DNA of 64,000 bases from Spirodela intermedia (lineage: Eukaryota > Streptophyta > Magnoliopsida > Alismatales > Araceae), in NCBI GenBank assembly GCA_902729315.2, contig LR746265.1, positions 7,074,892 to 7,138,891 of the forward strand, written 5' to 3'. The notes below the pieces were generated by a model that was not told the DNA's origin, made no database searches, and was given only the letters and a program-made list of their open reading frames with translations. The translations under genes and the position numbers were made by a program. Below, piece by piece: positions 28,401-39,649 of this stretch (position 1 is its first letter; each line of letters opens with the position of its first letter).

Positions 28401-31400
28401 GGGAATATCGGAGGTCTCAGTTCTCAAGTTGGGAAATGGAATGGAACTGGTGGGAGGACTTAGAAAGAGGACTTTGCCTTGATAGCGGTTAAAAATACCA
28501 CTTTGTATACTGAGCTTATAGTTTTATAGGCACTGGCGTCTATTGCTGGATACCAAAATTATTGCAAGTATTTAAGGCATGATCAGGTTGCCAGGTTGAT
28601 ACCTTATATGGGAAATAGGTTCATAAATCCCATATTTAATCTGGTGATAAAAACCTGTAATTTGAACCAGGAATATGTTTATTTTAATATTCGATGAATG
28701 ATCTGCGCATAGTTCTACTCGTTTCCATAAATAATTTTTTAATAGCAATTTACAAGGGTAACCGAGCTGGCATGTCCACAAATGATACAAAGAATTGATA
28801 ATTATGGTATAATGTGTCAAACTAGAGATTTTCAAATTTTGCCTTTTAGCTGACTGCACATGTATTTTACTTGAGGGAATATCTATGTACTTGATCTCTA
28901 GCCAGATGTGTGGACTATATGTTTTAGTCATCTTACTGTGAGAGGAAAAATCATTGGTGTCCAGGCCATTTGTAACTTTGGTTTTGTGACCTGCCTAAAC
29001 CCTAATAACGTCCATGATCCCACAGTTTTGTCCAACTGAACTTCCATATCTCATGGAACTGTCACTGCACAGTTCTCATTGTTATATCACCTTTTATTAG
29101 CGAGAGTAGTGAGTTACTGTGAACCACGATCACTAAGGGCAGATCATGACTACATACTGAAAAAGTACATAATGAGACATGAATCTGATGGTACAGTCAC
29201 TAATAACCTCAAGACCCAGGCTCTGTGAATTAGCTTGCATTCTGCTGCAATTGCTGCAGACTATCTCAGTACTACCAGTTGTCTGTCAAAGTATGGGTGA
29301 GTCTCTCAGAAAGAAACTATCCAGCTCTGTGATCATCTACGAAATGGTACTCAAACGTGCATGCACAAATATGGTCACCAGAAAAATAACTGGGACTATA
29401 ATGAGAGGTTTTAATTTTTAAAGTGAATTACGCATTGTGCAGTCATATGGTGAATCAAAAATGACTTTTTGAAATTAACCTTCCTTATTCTTTTTCATAA
29501 ATAATCATTATAGTCCATGGAAACTATATTAGACTTTTGCTACTTTGGCCAACTAGCATTTGCATCAGACTGTGTCTATTTTGTGGTCAGCAGAAATTAT
29601 TCAAATATGTGATTGTTTCATCATTTTTTACGCCTTTTCTTTGTCCCCTCATTAATGTAATGACATGTTTATGGTGCTTTCCTGGTCCAGTTTTTTGTGC
29701 CTCACTTCCTTTCCCCAATTCTGTTGTTTTCCAGTTCAGCATTTTTCCTTGATGTAGTAGCCATAAGTGCACTCGTATTATTTATGACACGTGTGGGATT
29801 GGGCTATAAACAAACGTGGGATCGATACCAAGTAAGTTGCCATTTTTTAATTAACCTTCAAGTATCCTTTTTATAAATTTTATTTTATTTTTCATGGAAA
29901 AAGGTTTTAAATCCTAATTTTTTTCATAAACATTAGAAAATATTGACGCATAACCATAATAGTTTTTGCGTGTTTGTCTGTTTTCTATAAAATTTTAACA
30001 CAAAACCGGTTTGATCCTCATCCTTCATTTACTCGTGTGTCTACAATATTTTAGGTGGAGAATTACTGTCAAGAGGTATTCTCCGATGGGCTGCCCTTTC
30101 AAATGGAGTTGTAGGAATTTTAGATTGATTCGGTTTACAATGGTAGTTTCAAGCTAAATAAGAAGAGCTCCTAGACTTTTCGGTTCGTACATACTAGCGC
30201 CCCCATGTAAGATAATTCTAGGTCAACAAATACTAATGCGCTGATAGCCCCCTTTACCGGATTGAGTTTGAGAGACTTGCGGTCGTTAGGCGTGAGGCAA
30301 ATGTATACCTCATATTGGGTTTCTACGTTTTCTTGCACCAGTGTGTCTAGAAGAGAATCCTTATTCGGTTCCATCAGCTAGGTTGATAGACACATATAAC
30401 ATCCCATGAAAAGGCACAGATCTTGGCTCGTGCTTAATTTAAGATTTCTATGATGGTGACAGTAGAGAGGAGATTTTGATTATCTTTGGCTGCAAAAGCA
30501 CCGATTTTTAAATTAGAATCTACCTGCTGATTTTATGTGACCCGTAAAAGCAACCAATTGAAGAGACTTGTGGTGGTACGCATGAGACACAATTGTGAGC
30601 CTTTTCTGCCTGAAATTAGTTCCACATTCAATTGAGATGCTTGATCAAGAGTATTTGGCTATTTATGTATTACAACTGTGAAGTGTTTTAGTTTCGTTCA
30701 GACAGTTTGTATGATTGTAGAGATTTTGCATCCTCTGTGAAGCATTCTGAAGCAGCATCTTTTATTTCAGCTTTTGGTCAACAGGACCCTGTATGAAAAG
30801 ACACTAGCTAGTGGTTTCGGTTCTGTTCACTTCCTTCTGGATGCCTCTGAGCAGCAGCAAGTGAGTGAAGTTGATAAGTTCCGATGGATATCATTATCTG
30901 CTACAAACTTTTCAGAAACATATCATGTACCTTATCATAATATCATTTCCTTTTCCATGCAGTACAAAGAGGCAGTTTTGGCATATGCGATTCTTCTTCG
31001 CACTGAAAATTTGCAGGTTTTCAACTTCCTTTATTGTTTGATAATTCTAAACTGATTAGCCTCCAAGAGGTCTCTAACTTTTATTAAAAAATGGATAATT
31101 CTGTCAATTTCTTATGACAAAATAATTCACTTGAGAATCTTTGCTGTTATACAATAGGTATCAATACTCTAAAGAATCCTAGTTGTTATCAATAGGTATG
31201 GTCTAAATCTTTGCTCTCCGAGATGTGACCTGTGGAAGCTAGACACATCATATAAACTTAGAACCCATTTTTTTATGTAAGATATTTATTTGTTTTGCTT
31301 GTGAGGGTTCCAGCTGAACTAAGAGGTTATGGCATGTTTCTGGTATCAATGTGAATCAATGTGTATTTTGATTATTACGGTATCAATTGTGTGTGATTTA

Positions 31401-32227
31401 CAATAGGTTCCACGCTCTTCAGGACATTTCATCAATTAATTTAGCAGAATATTCGTAATACATCCAAAAAATATCATTCAAATGTTTTCAGTTCTCCATC
31501 AAACTTACCTTTTCGTTTTTCTCTGAGGAACATGGATTGCTAGTTGGATTCTTGGTAGTTGCAATATGCAATGTCGACCCATAACCCAAGTTTCTGGATG
31601 TCACTGCCTTCTTCATGACATTAATGAACATTGGATATCTTCTCCAGTTTTGACCTGATTTAAAGCTCTTATATCTCCTGTGCAGCATTTTTTTTTAAAA
31701 TTTTCAAATCCCTATTTAGTTGGATGAATAGATTAAAAGCTGCGTCACTTAGTCTCTGGCACTCCGCTGACTTTTTTGACTTCATATATCAAGGCCTCAT
31801 TTTCCTAGATGTTACATTGTAAGTTTTAATACGGTTACAACTTCGGTATTTTAGATTCATATAATTTGAAACATAAAAGCCTCTTTTTCGAAGTTTTAGG
31901 CTACACTTGAATACCAAACTTACACTAATAATTGATAGGTGTCCTGTCGCAAGAGTCTAGCAGATGCCTGCGAGATATTCCTGTATGACAAATTCCACGA
32001 GAAGGTATGTAAGAAAGCATGTGCTCGCTGACTTTGAGGTGAAACAATGGTGGCTGTAATATTGCTGTATGCAGGTCGAAATGCCAATTGAGAATGCCAT
32101 CAACACGTTATTGAGATTGGACATTGTGAAAGAGACTCAAACGAATGGAAGCGTTGGACTAAATGCTCTTCCGTCTCTCAAGGCATATAAGGCCCTCAAA
32201 AGTCGTTGGGACGACTTGATAGCATAA
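13448..32227 (+). CDS. DUF3754 (TMEM143-like) membrane protein, probably organelle-targeted, 14 exons
   Basis: Exons: 13448-13854, 15758-16048, 18834-19010, 20473-20608, 23228-23562, 25269-25398, 27173-27298, 27500-27544, 27972-28051, 29735-29831, 30771-30860, 30963-31016, 31939-32004, 32075-32227. All borders are GT-AG and the frame closes to 728 residues. The N-terminus is rich in Arg, Ser, Ala and Pro with few acids, like a plastid or mitochondrial transit peptide. Family hallmarks include [51 protein letters not shown] and [20 protein letters not shown]. Two likely membrane spans lie near residues 552-568 and 578-600. DUF3754 proteins have no settled function. The start at 13448 is the most upstream in-frame ATG of the transit-like stretch; an ATG at 13629 is the alternative. 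Confidence 0.88.
16049..18833 (+). other. Large intron 2 of the DUF3754 gene
   Basis: This 2.8 kb intron is mostly AT-rich. A moderately GC-richer island at 17700-17920 has open frames on both strands, but I recognise no protein in it. Confidence 0.6.
20609..23227 (+). other. Large intron 4 of the DUF3754 gene
   Basis: This 2.6 kb intron is bounded by GAG|GTCACT and TCCAAG|GCC. I see no gene or identifiable transposon in it. Confidence 0.6.
26424..26459. repeat. Four copies of the 9-mer TGGTAGCTC
   Basis: A short direct tandem repeat inside intron 6 of the DUF3754 gene. It makes the minus-strand frame there read ELPELPELP, which is an artefact of the repeat. Confidence 0.9.
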
Positions 32228-32469
32228 AAGAGCTTTGCTGCTCCTTTGCAGGTACTCTACTTTTCTAGTCAGAAATAGCGCAAATCTTCCCATACATCGA
32301 TGTGCTGTCCTTTTTTTTTCTTTTCTTTTTTCCAGCCATTTTTTAGAGTTATAAAAACCATAATAATAGTACTAATGACCAAAACAACAACAACAGTAAC
32401 GAAAGCTTGAAGAGATGTAAACACATAATATTCTAGGGATGAGAATGTACAGATTTTGTAATAAGCTTT
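32228..32469 (+). other. 3' untranslated/flanking region of the DUF3754 gene
   Basis: It follows the stop TAA directly. TTTGCAG|GTACTC at about 32250 could be a splice donor for an intron in the 3' UTR. No other feature is seen before the rRNA insert. Confidence 0.4.
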
Positions 32470-32679
32470 AAGTCCGCATGGCCCTTATGGGCTGGGCCAC
32501 ACACATGCTACAATGGCAATTACAATGGGAAGCAAGGCTGTAAGGCAGAGCGAATCCGGAAAGATTGCCTCAGTTCGGATTGTTCTCTGCAACTCGGGAA
32601 CATGAAGTTGAAATCGCTAGTAATTGCGGATCAGCATGCCGTGGTGAATATGTACCCGGGCCCTGTACACACCGCCCGT
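32470..32679 (+). pseudogene. rrn18: Nuclear insertion of mitochondrial 18S rRNA fragment (NUMT)
   Basis: The stretch reads as the 3' part of plant mitochondrial small-subunit rRNA: AAGTCCGCATGGCCCTTATG, ACACATGCTACAATGGC, CTCAGTTCGGATTG, CGCTAGTAATTGCGG and GTACACACCGCCCG. The words GGCAATTACAATGGGAAGC mark it as mitochondrial, not plastid or nuclear 18S. Compared with the mitochondrial sequence as I remember it, most changes are C-to-T or G-to-A at former CpG sites (for example ACACACGTGC now ACACACATGC), as expected for a methylated nuclear copy. It stops sharply after CCGCCCGT. It is too short to be functional. Confidence 0.93.
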
Positions 32680-33725
32680 AATGTTCTTATTTCGACGATT
32701 TTCCTCATTGATCCACCAAAGTCATTTATCGAGAACGCTTCTATAGAAGGATTTAATTTTAGCACACCCCATTGTTCCTCCACTTTTATATCTTCACATA
32801 TGACTAAAAACAGTCCATGTTCTCATTCATGCATGTATAGAGCTGACTTTATTTATCTTTTTTTCGTTTTTTTATTTCTTTATTATAGTTATTAAAAAAC
32901 TTCTTATCATCATTATCCAATTTTCTGAGCAGTACACTTTTAACTCTTGTTCATCATCAAGTATTTTATGGTAAAAATTGCATCCTCCCTAAATTCCTGT
33001 TTAACTGATCTGTCCTGCTTTCAGGCCAGCTCCTTATTTTCCAAGCACAGTAAGCCTTCTAAAGAGTGTAACCCATTCATTATTGAACTGAATCATGAAT
33101 GACCCATCATTTTTTTATCATTTGCTTTCAATCATCAAATTCGGATGAACATTGGCAAGAAGATAACTGGCTCGTATCGTTTTTTTGGCTAACTTTATGT
33201 AGGCTTTGTGAATTTGACGTATCTGGGGATGGAACTTCATTCAAGAGCTCACCACTTAAGGTCCTACATCCCTATGCTTACATCATATGAGTACAGAAGC
33301 TCCTGGGCACTCTTGTATGTAGTAATGAGCACAGAAGATTAGCTCTAAATGAGCCAAGGTCGAGATGAAACACTAGACACATGGTCCAGATGTGCTAATT
33401 CATGAGGATCTGAAAGAGACCAAGGGAACCACATCCACCTCAATAGCCCCAGCCTCATCACTGCTTGAAGGTCAAATATCCAGATAAATAGATGTATAGA
33501 GAGATAGATAGATCATCTGTGCAGGTCAAGTTCCAAAGATGATGGTAAGTGAAACTAGAGAAAATGCAGACAAAATCTGCATCGACAGTTCATTTTCTAG
33601 ATGGTTTGTATGCATAGTATGTTTATTCATTCCTCCTAGTGTCCTTGTAAAAAGAAATTCTTAGAATTTTGCTCATTGATAATCCGTGGTGTACTTTTAT
33701 ACAGAGAAATCCTAACATTATTAAT
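32680..33725. other. Intergenic DNA between the NUMT and the copia-like element
   Basis: No gene is recognised. Open frames are short. Near 33490-33515 there is a small GATA-type repeat (AGATAGATAGATC). Confidence 0.5.
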
Positions 33726-33940
33726 TATAGAACATTTGGATCTGATCTAATGTGTTGATAGGTAACCATAGTGTCCGTGGAGAGAAAAATATTCTCATAT
33801 TTGATAAAAGAAAAAAACACCCTTACAAAGGAAGTGGGTTTGGTAGTTATATTAGACTCTTGTAAGGTTCTAGACCTAGACATATAACTACAAAAAACTT
33901 AAGGTATACTAGACAGTATATTAGACACATCTCGACAACA
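33726..33940 (-). repeat. 3' LTR of the minus-strand copia-like element
   Basis: It aligns along its length with 35655-35867 with many substitutions, so the insertion is old. On the minus strand it begins TGTTGTCGAG. Confidence 0.8.
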
Positions 33941-35654
33941 CTCCCCTTCAAGTTAGTGAGTGGATGTTGTCCATTCCCAACTCAAGATGCCTTTAATAAG
34001 TATATCTACCAATTAATTTTGTACCAGTTATCGTGCCCACGGTAAATGTTGGGTAGCCAAGTGCGGAGTGGATAACTGCTATTTGATATGATTATGTTGT
34101 ACTAAGTTATGCACAAAATTAGACATGATAGGGTGAATCTTTCACAAGTTTCTTGATAGAGATGAGATTTGTAAATAATTTTGAGACATGGAAAATATTA
34201 GTAAAGGATTCCAAAGGGTTCAAGTTTAAGGTCTCTTATATTAGCAACTATTAGAAAGGATCTATCTATAGTAGATATATTTTTTATCACTAGGACAAGG
34301 ATTGTATTTGATAAAAGGATGAGAAAAATTTGTCATATGATATGTTACCCTTGAGTCCACTACCTAATTGTTAGAAATAACTCTAGAAGAGGATTTGATT
34401 TTAAGAGATTAATGAAACTTAAAATACTAAATTAATTAGTATTGGATCACTTTTGACTTCATCTTTTCCAATTCAACTCAAAATCGTTCTATCTCATCCA
34501 TTTAAAATGAAGGAAGATGGTAGTTTTTTTTATTATTTTGATGGTTGTTTGAAAATCTAATTGATAGGTAATTCCACTACCAAATGTGCTTGACTTCCAT
34601 GTTTTTTAGTACTGAAACTTTGTGATCTACCATGAAGTTTATAACATCTATGTCCAGGGTGACGAGGTTTCTTGTAATATCTATGTTATAGATTATCTTG
34701 AAAATCAAACTTTTAATTTTTTCTTTGACTAAGTTGAGGATGTAGAATTTGATTTCTGACTTTCTTCATAATTTCATCATATTTAATCATAAATGTAGCA
34801 TTATCAATTTCAAACACTAATAACATTAATGTTTTATGGTTCTATTCATTCAAAATTATTGAAATAATCTCATTTAAATGATTTCCTCTCATGGCTTAAA
34901 ATTTGTTGTCTAACATGATAAAAAATAGAGTTAAGTCCTGCAATAAATTTAAAGACTTTTTTTAAATCTTTGAAATTTTGTAGAATAGTAATCTCCTCAG
35001 TTTTTCTATGTTGGGACTAAGGTAATAGTCAAGTTACTAATATAAACCTTTCAATTCTCTAAGATATTCCATCATGAATTCATTTCCTTGCATTATAGAC
35101 ATGAACTTTGTCTCTAGTTGTATATATGAGCCTCATTATTCTTTGGTGAGATTTTTGTGTGAATTTTTTCTCACAAACCTTTAATTGAAGTCAACAAGAA
35201 AAAATCTTTAACTAATTTGAAAATCATTGTTCCGAGATCCAAGTCTTAATTAGTGCATCCTCCTCTCTCCCTCTATGGTTTTCATGAGACAAGGGATTTG
35301 GTTGCCCCTCTACTAAATGATGTAACATCTCTCTCTCAATCCTCTCGAATGTATTTTAACTGTTAGATCAAATTATATTTAGCTAATTTGAACTCTATAG
35401 GTATTGTAAGGAGTTATACTACTAATCGTAGAGTAGTAAGACTAAGGTTAGAATCCCTTGTGGAAGGAGGATCTCCCACAACTGATGAAGAAATATCTCT
35501 CACATTTGATACTTCAAGAAAACAACTAAATCTACTAAATCATTGTAAAAAGAAGAAAAGAAGAAAAAATGGTAAAAAAATTATAATTGTAGTAGAATGA
35601 ATTATTGCAAAAAGAAGAAAAGAAGCGATCACACTTGGATTCACTTTGATACCA

Positions 35655-35867
35655 TGTAAAATATTTGAATCTGATCTACTGCATTGATAGGTACCCACAA
35701 TGTCCATGGAGAGAAAAAATATCCACTTATTTGATAAAGGAAAAAACTCCCTTACAAACTAAGTGGGATCTAATATTTATATTAGACCCTTACAAGGTTC
35801 TAGACATAGACATATAATTACAAAAAAAAGGTATATTGGATAGTATACTAGACACATCCTGACAACA
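35655..35867 (-). repeat. 5' LTR of the minus-strand copia-like element
   Basis: On the minus strand it begins TGTTGTCAGG and ends in TTTTACA, directly followed by the primer-binding site. Confidence 0.8.
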
Positions 35868-37037
35868 TTAAAGAAAAAATATTTATTTTATTTTCCTTTT
35901 TGTGCACAAAACCCTGTGGGATGGCAAGGATCCCTTAACAAAACCATATTCTAAGTACACTTGAAGCTCTAATTTATATATGACAAAATCCTGCCTTTTC
36001 AATTCCAACCCTTTGATCATGTTCTACTATTCTTCTTCATCGCAAATCATAGAGTAAGTTAGCATTGGCATGCCGTCAATGATACATAAGTATTCTTTAC
36101 TTGAGCCAATTTTACTTTTTGGTTGAATGGCATGATTCTTGGATGTTGTTATTGAGCCACATCAATCCACAACTCAATGATCATGTTATATATACCAATG
36201 ATTTAAGATCTAATGGCAGAGAAAAATATGTTGTCAAAGTTTCTCCATCGATTTCAGTCATGGTCTATTTGTTTCAAGTTTAATAGTAATTTTCTTTCAC
36301 ACATTCAATGTACCTAATTATGTACATCTTACCATTCTCTCATCTTCATGGATGTGTCTAAAAAAGAATTTTTTTAGCACTATTTATAGAAATATATATG
36401 CTCGTATGTCTTTGATGGAAAAGGAGAAACATGGTTATTTTTAGTATAAAAGCCATCCAAGAATCTTGACATTATTGTTTTTTAAGGGACCACATTGGAG
36501 GATCTTGCTTTATTTTAATCCAATATAATACGTGTAGTAATGTTAATTAGGCTAATAAAATAATATCTCAGCTCCAATTAATTTAAACTTCCTTTCTATC
36601 TACATGTATTAAAAAATATATGTTCTTAAAGTATTGACCCACGTATCAATAAATTATAGGTCCAAAAATGGTTGAACAATCTTCTTTGTTATTTCATTCT
36701 ATTTAAATAAAAATAAAAATTAAAAATTGAAATAGCTGCCTTTTTCATGAGGATTAATCGCCACATTCTATTTTAGGAATGAAAACCTTAGATCTCTCAT
36801 GGCTATGGAAATTATCCTTGATCTTGTTCAAACTGTGGTCCTCCCATTCAATAAATATTAGCTTTCCTTATTTATTTGTAATAAAAAATTCTTTTATCCT
36901 AACTACTTTTCTCATATCTTTTAGAATTTCAATTAAAAAAAATACATCTATTAAAGTGCATTATAACCCTTATAATTTTTTATCAACGACACCGGCTGTA
37001 AGTGCCTCTGCGGATTGCCTTTGGTTGAACCCTAAGC

Positions 37038-37038
<1 letters not shown>
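35868..37038. other. AT-rich intergenic DNA, no gene seen
   Basis: Only short frames and A/T-rich runs are present. No family is recognised. Confidence 0.5.

Positions 37039-37069
<31 letters not shown>
37039..37069. repeat. (GA)n microsatellite
   Basis: About 30 bp of pure AG dinucleotide at the left edge of a GC-richer island. Confidence 0.9.
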
Positions 37070-37070
<1 letters not shown>

Positions 37071-37084
37071 CTAATAGTGTCTAT

Positions 37085-37900
37085 TTCTGGCAAAAAATGG
37101 CCAACGCCGTCAAACTCAGATATACGGTATCGTATAGCTTCACCAGGATTAGGGTTTCTTCTCCTCCTTGAGCCTGCCTATATATTGGTCATCATCCTCG
37201 ACCCATTCGCTATGCCGCGCCGTCTCTGCAGCAGCTTGGCTCTTGTAGCTCCTACCCGGTTCTCCCGTCGATTTTTTAGATGAAGGGGGGCCCTGCCGTT
37301 CCCCGATCGATGATTCCGTCCGTTTGTCTTTTCGTTTGCATCTGATCTCTCCTTGTTCTCGATCTCTGTTGGTTTCCTTTGTTGAGCAAACATTCAGGCA
37401 ACCCCCTTGCCGCTAATAGCAATTCCCCTGGCATCGGAGGTGTTAATTTGCTCTTACAACGAAGAACAAGCTTCTGCTCTTCAGATTTGCTGAGAGGTTG
37501 GGGGTCTCGGCTCCCATCTTCTCTGAAGCTGGTCTAGTAAGCCTAAGCACATCACCATTCCTTCAACCCCCTCTCCCGCTCCTGAAGAATCTCTTAATCC
37601 CTATTCACCGCCTCATCTCATCTCGATCGAGGCTCGTTTATCTGCCTAACAGAGCGCATCCTGGCGGCCTCACGAATCTCCTTTCCTTTTGATTCTACTT
37701 CCGCGCTTGGCATCGTAGTCATCACCAATCTGCAACTCCAGAGTCCTTCGGGCTACCTTGATCCTTTCCATCCGATTTGCATCTACTTTCTAATACCGAT
37801 GTTCTTGCAGATCCGTCTGTGGAAATCGCCACTTTTTTTCGACTTCGGTTTCAGATCCAAATCCAGAATCAAAAAATTCGGAGACCAAATAATTTCCTCT
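37085..37900. other. Unassigned GC-richer island
   Basis: Base composition rises sharply compared with both sides. A TATA-like TATATATTGG (37180) is followed by ATG at 37211 and a short Arg/Ser-rich frame (MPRRLCSSLALVAPTRFSRR) that looks like an organelle presequence but ends after about 24 residues. It could be a 5' exon, a leader exon of a non-coding RNA or a pseudogene start. I cannot link it to a downstream exon. Confidence 0.3.
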
Positions 37901-39050
37901 GAACGATTTTATTCGGTTGATAGGGCCTTTATAAGAACATATTTCTTGTAATTATCTTCCAAGTTGCATTGCATTATTTGAGAAATTCACTGGAAGGATC
38001 GAACCATTAGAAAACATGTTGGTGTCTCCAAGTTTTTTATCAAAAAAAAAAGGGAAAAATGCATTCGATTCAAAGAGATTTGTATTGAAACAGATCAGTT
38101 CGTTTGAAACCCTAAAGCCCTTATGATACCAATGAAGGATATTGTTAAGAGTTATGACTATAGAAGAAAAGCCTCATTGAAGCAAGAAAAATGACCATAT
38201 TACTCAATGGATGAATTTTCCCCTTTTAGAAGGTGTACTAAGTGGAATACATAAGCATATGAACTTCACTTCCCAAGTAGGAAATAATAATTATTTATTA
38301 TATAATAATGGCCTATTAAGCATGGTGCTCATTCTAAGCCATTAATCATGCCAACTTGATTGGCTAAATAATTTAACAAGTTATATGATTCCATTGGTTG
38401 GATAAAAAGTATGTATTCCATTTTACTTAATAAAATTTAGTTTAATTTATATATATATCAACATGGAATTTAATAATAGTGAAAACTGATTAAATATGCA
38501 TTAATTTTTTCAAATACATATTAAAATTTATTCTTCAATATGAAGAGTGCTGTTGTAGAATAAAATCAAATACTTTTATAAATATACTGTTAAGAATGTA
38601 GGTTGTTTGGAAATATTGAGAAAATACACCAAGAAATTATCCTTTTCAGGCATCTTGTTGCCTATTCTGAAGGCTGCAACTTATCTTAAAGTTTTTTTCA
38701 TATCATTGTTTTCATTAAAAAAAATTAAAAATTCTCGATTTGGTCATCCTTTCTTTAATTTTCATAGTCTTATATAACAAATACCATTAGCAGTCCACTA
38801 CTTTGTAAGCTTAATTTGGAAAATATTTAGTTTCTAAATGGGGCCCATCAATTAATCCTAATTTTAGAATCTTTTTTACACCAATTATTTACTCTCGATT
38901 TATCTCTAAAAGTTCCCAATTCGTGAAGAACATATGATACTTGAAAAATATGGTGTAAAACATTTTGAAAAAACTTGATTTTACAAGTAATTAATAAATA
39001 GTTAATATATTTTTTGCTATTTTTTTCCTTTTTAATGAAAAAAAATCATA
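37901..39050. other. AT-rich intergenic DNA, no gene seen
   Basis: It separates the GC-richer island from the actin promoter. I see no coding frame or repeat family. Confidence 0.5.
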
Positions 39051-39056
39051 TGATTT

Positions 39057-39330
39057 TGGGCTGCATGAGGATTCGTGCAGGGGGTTGCATGGAGGTTATT
39101 GGGCCACGTTTCCCAACTTCCCGGCCCATTAACACCCCATAATCACGGATCAATGCACCAATGACGACTGAGCGTAACGAAGAAAAGGAAATAAAATAAA
39201 TAATTACGGTGGGGGTGAAAAGAAATATTTGGGCCTACAACCTTTCTTTTCTAAACTCGATCCTGAGGCCCATAAAAACGAGAGTAATTAGGCCGGCATT
39301 GGGCTTCCCCCGACCCATTATCACCCGGTC
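39057..39330. promoter_or_regulatory. Cluster of site II-type motifs in the distal actin promoter
   Basis: TGGGCY or its complement RGCCCA recurs at least six times (TTGGGCTGC, TTGGGCCACG, CGGCCCATT, TTGGGCCTAC, AGGCCCATAA, TTGGGCTTCC). Such clusters are typical of promoters active in dividing cells and bind TCP factors. The cluster lies just upstream of the proximal actin promoter. Confidence 0.55.
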
Positions 39331-39422
39331 CGCCTGTACGGAAGCAAAAACAAAATAAAGGAGAAATTAAGGATACAAGTGTCACATCAGAATAATTTCA
39401 AACAGTTTCCAATCCCGTCCGA

Positions 39423-39440
39423 CTCTAGAAAGTTCTAGAG
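39423..39440. promoter_or_regulatory. Heat-shock-element-like inverted repeat
   Basis: CTCTAGAAAGTTCTAGAG has perfect 8 bp arms around a 2 bp centre and contains GAAnnTTCnnGA, the layout of a heat-shock factor site. Function is inferred. Confidence 0.45.
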
Positions 39441-39442
39441 TG

Positions 39443-39556
39443 GGGACCACCGGCTGAGGAGGATATTCCATTCCATTCAGACTAACCAACCGTCAAGGCC
39501 TCACGTGCCTGAGCTTTCGGTGGCAACCAGCGCGGCGTGGGGGCGCGTGTGGTCCC
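39443..39556. promoter_or_regulatory. Two TCP class II-type motifs in opposite orientation
   Basis: GGGACCAC at 39443-39450 and GTGGTCCC at 39549-39556 are the same 8-mer facing opposite ways. They fit the GTGGNCCC consensus and lie in the proximal actin promoter. Confidence 0.4.
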
Positions 39557-39649
39557 CACTTCACGAGGACCTCCGCCGACCACATTCCCCACCCCCGCCC
39601 CCGCCCCCTTTCTTATTACTTCATTATCCCCACACCAAGATCCTGTCTG

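Larger units (their letters stand above)
33726..35867 (-). mobile_element. Copia-like LTR retrotransposon, non-autonomous or heavily decayed
   Basis: Two direct repeats of about 215 bp (33726-33940 and 35655-35867) frame a 1.7 kb interior. On the minus strand the right repeat is followed directly by TGGTATCAAAGTG, a near match to the initiator-tRNA-Met primer-binding site of plant copia elements. The left repeat is preceded by AACTTGAAGGGGAG, a polypurine tract. Just inside that tract the minus strand reads WVDILIKG and STH-LEGE, like the C-terminal end of copia RNase H. Flanking TTAAT and TTAAA could be a 5 bp target duplication with one change. The interior has no long frame, so it cannot move by itself. 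Confidence 0.82.

Noticed and set aside
32602-32895. 97-residue frame
   Set aside because: Its first third is translated mitochondrial rRNA and the rest is low-complexity.
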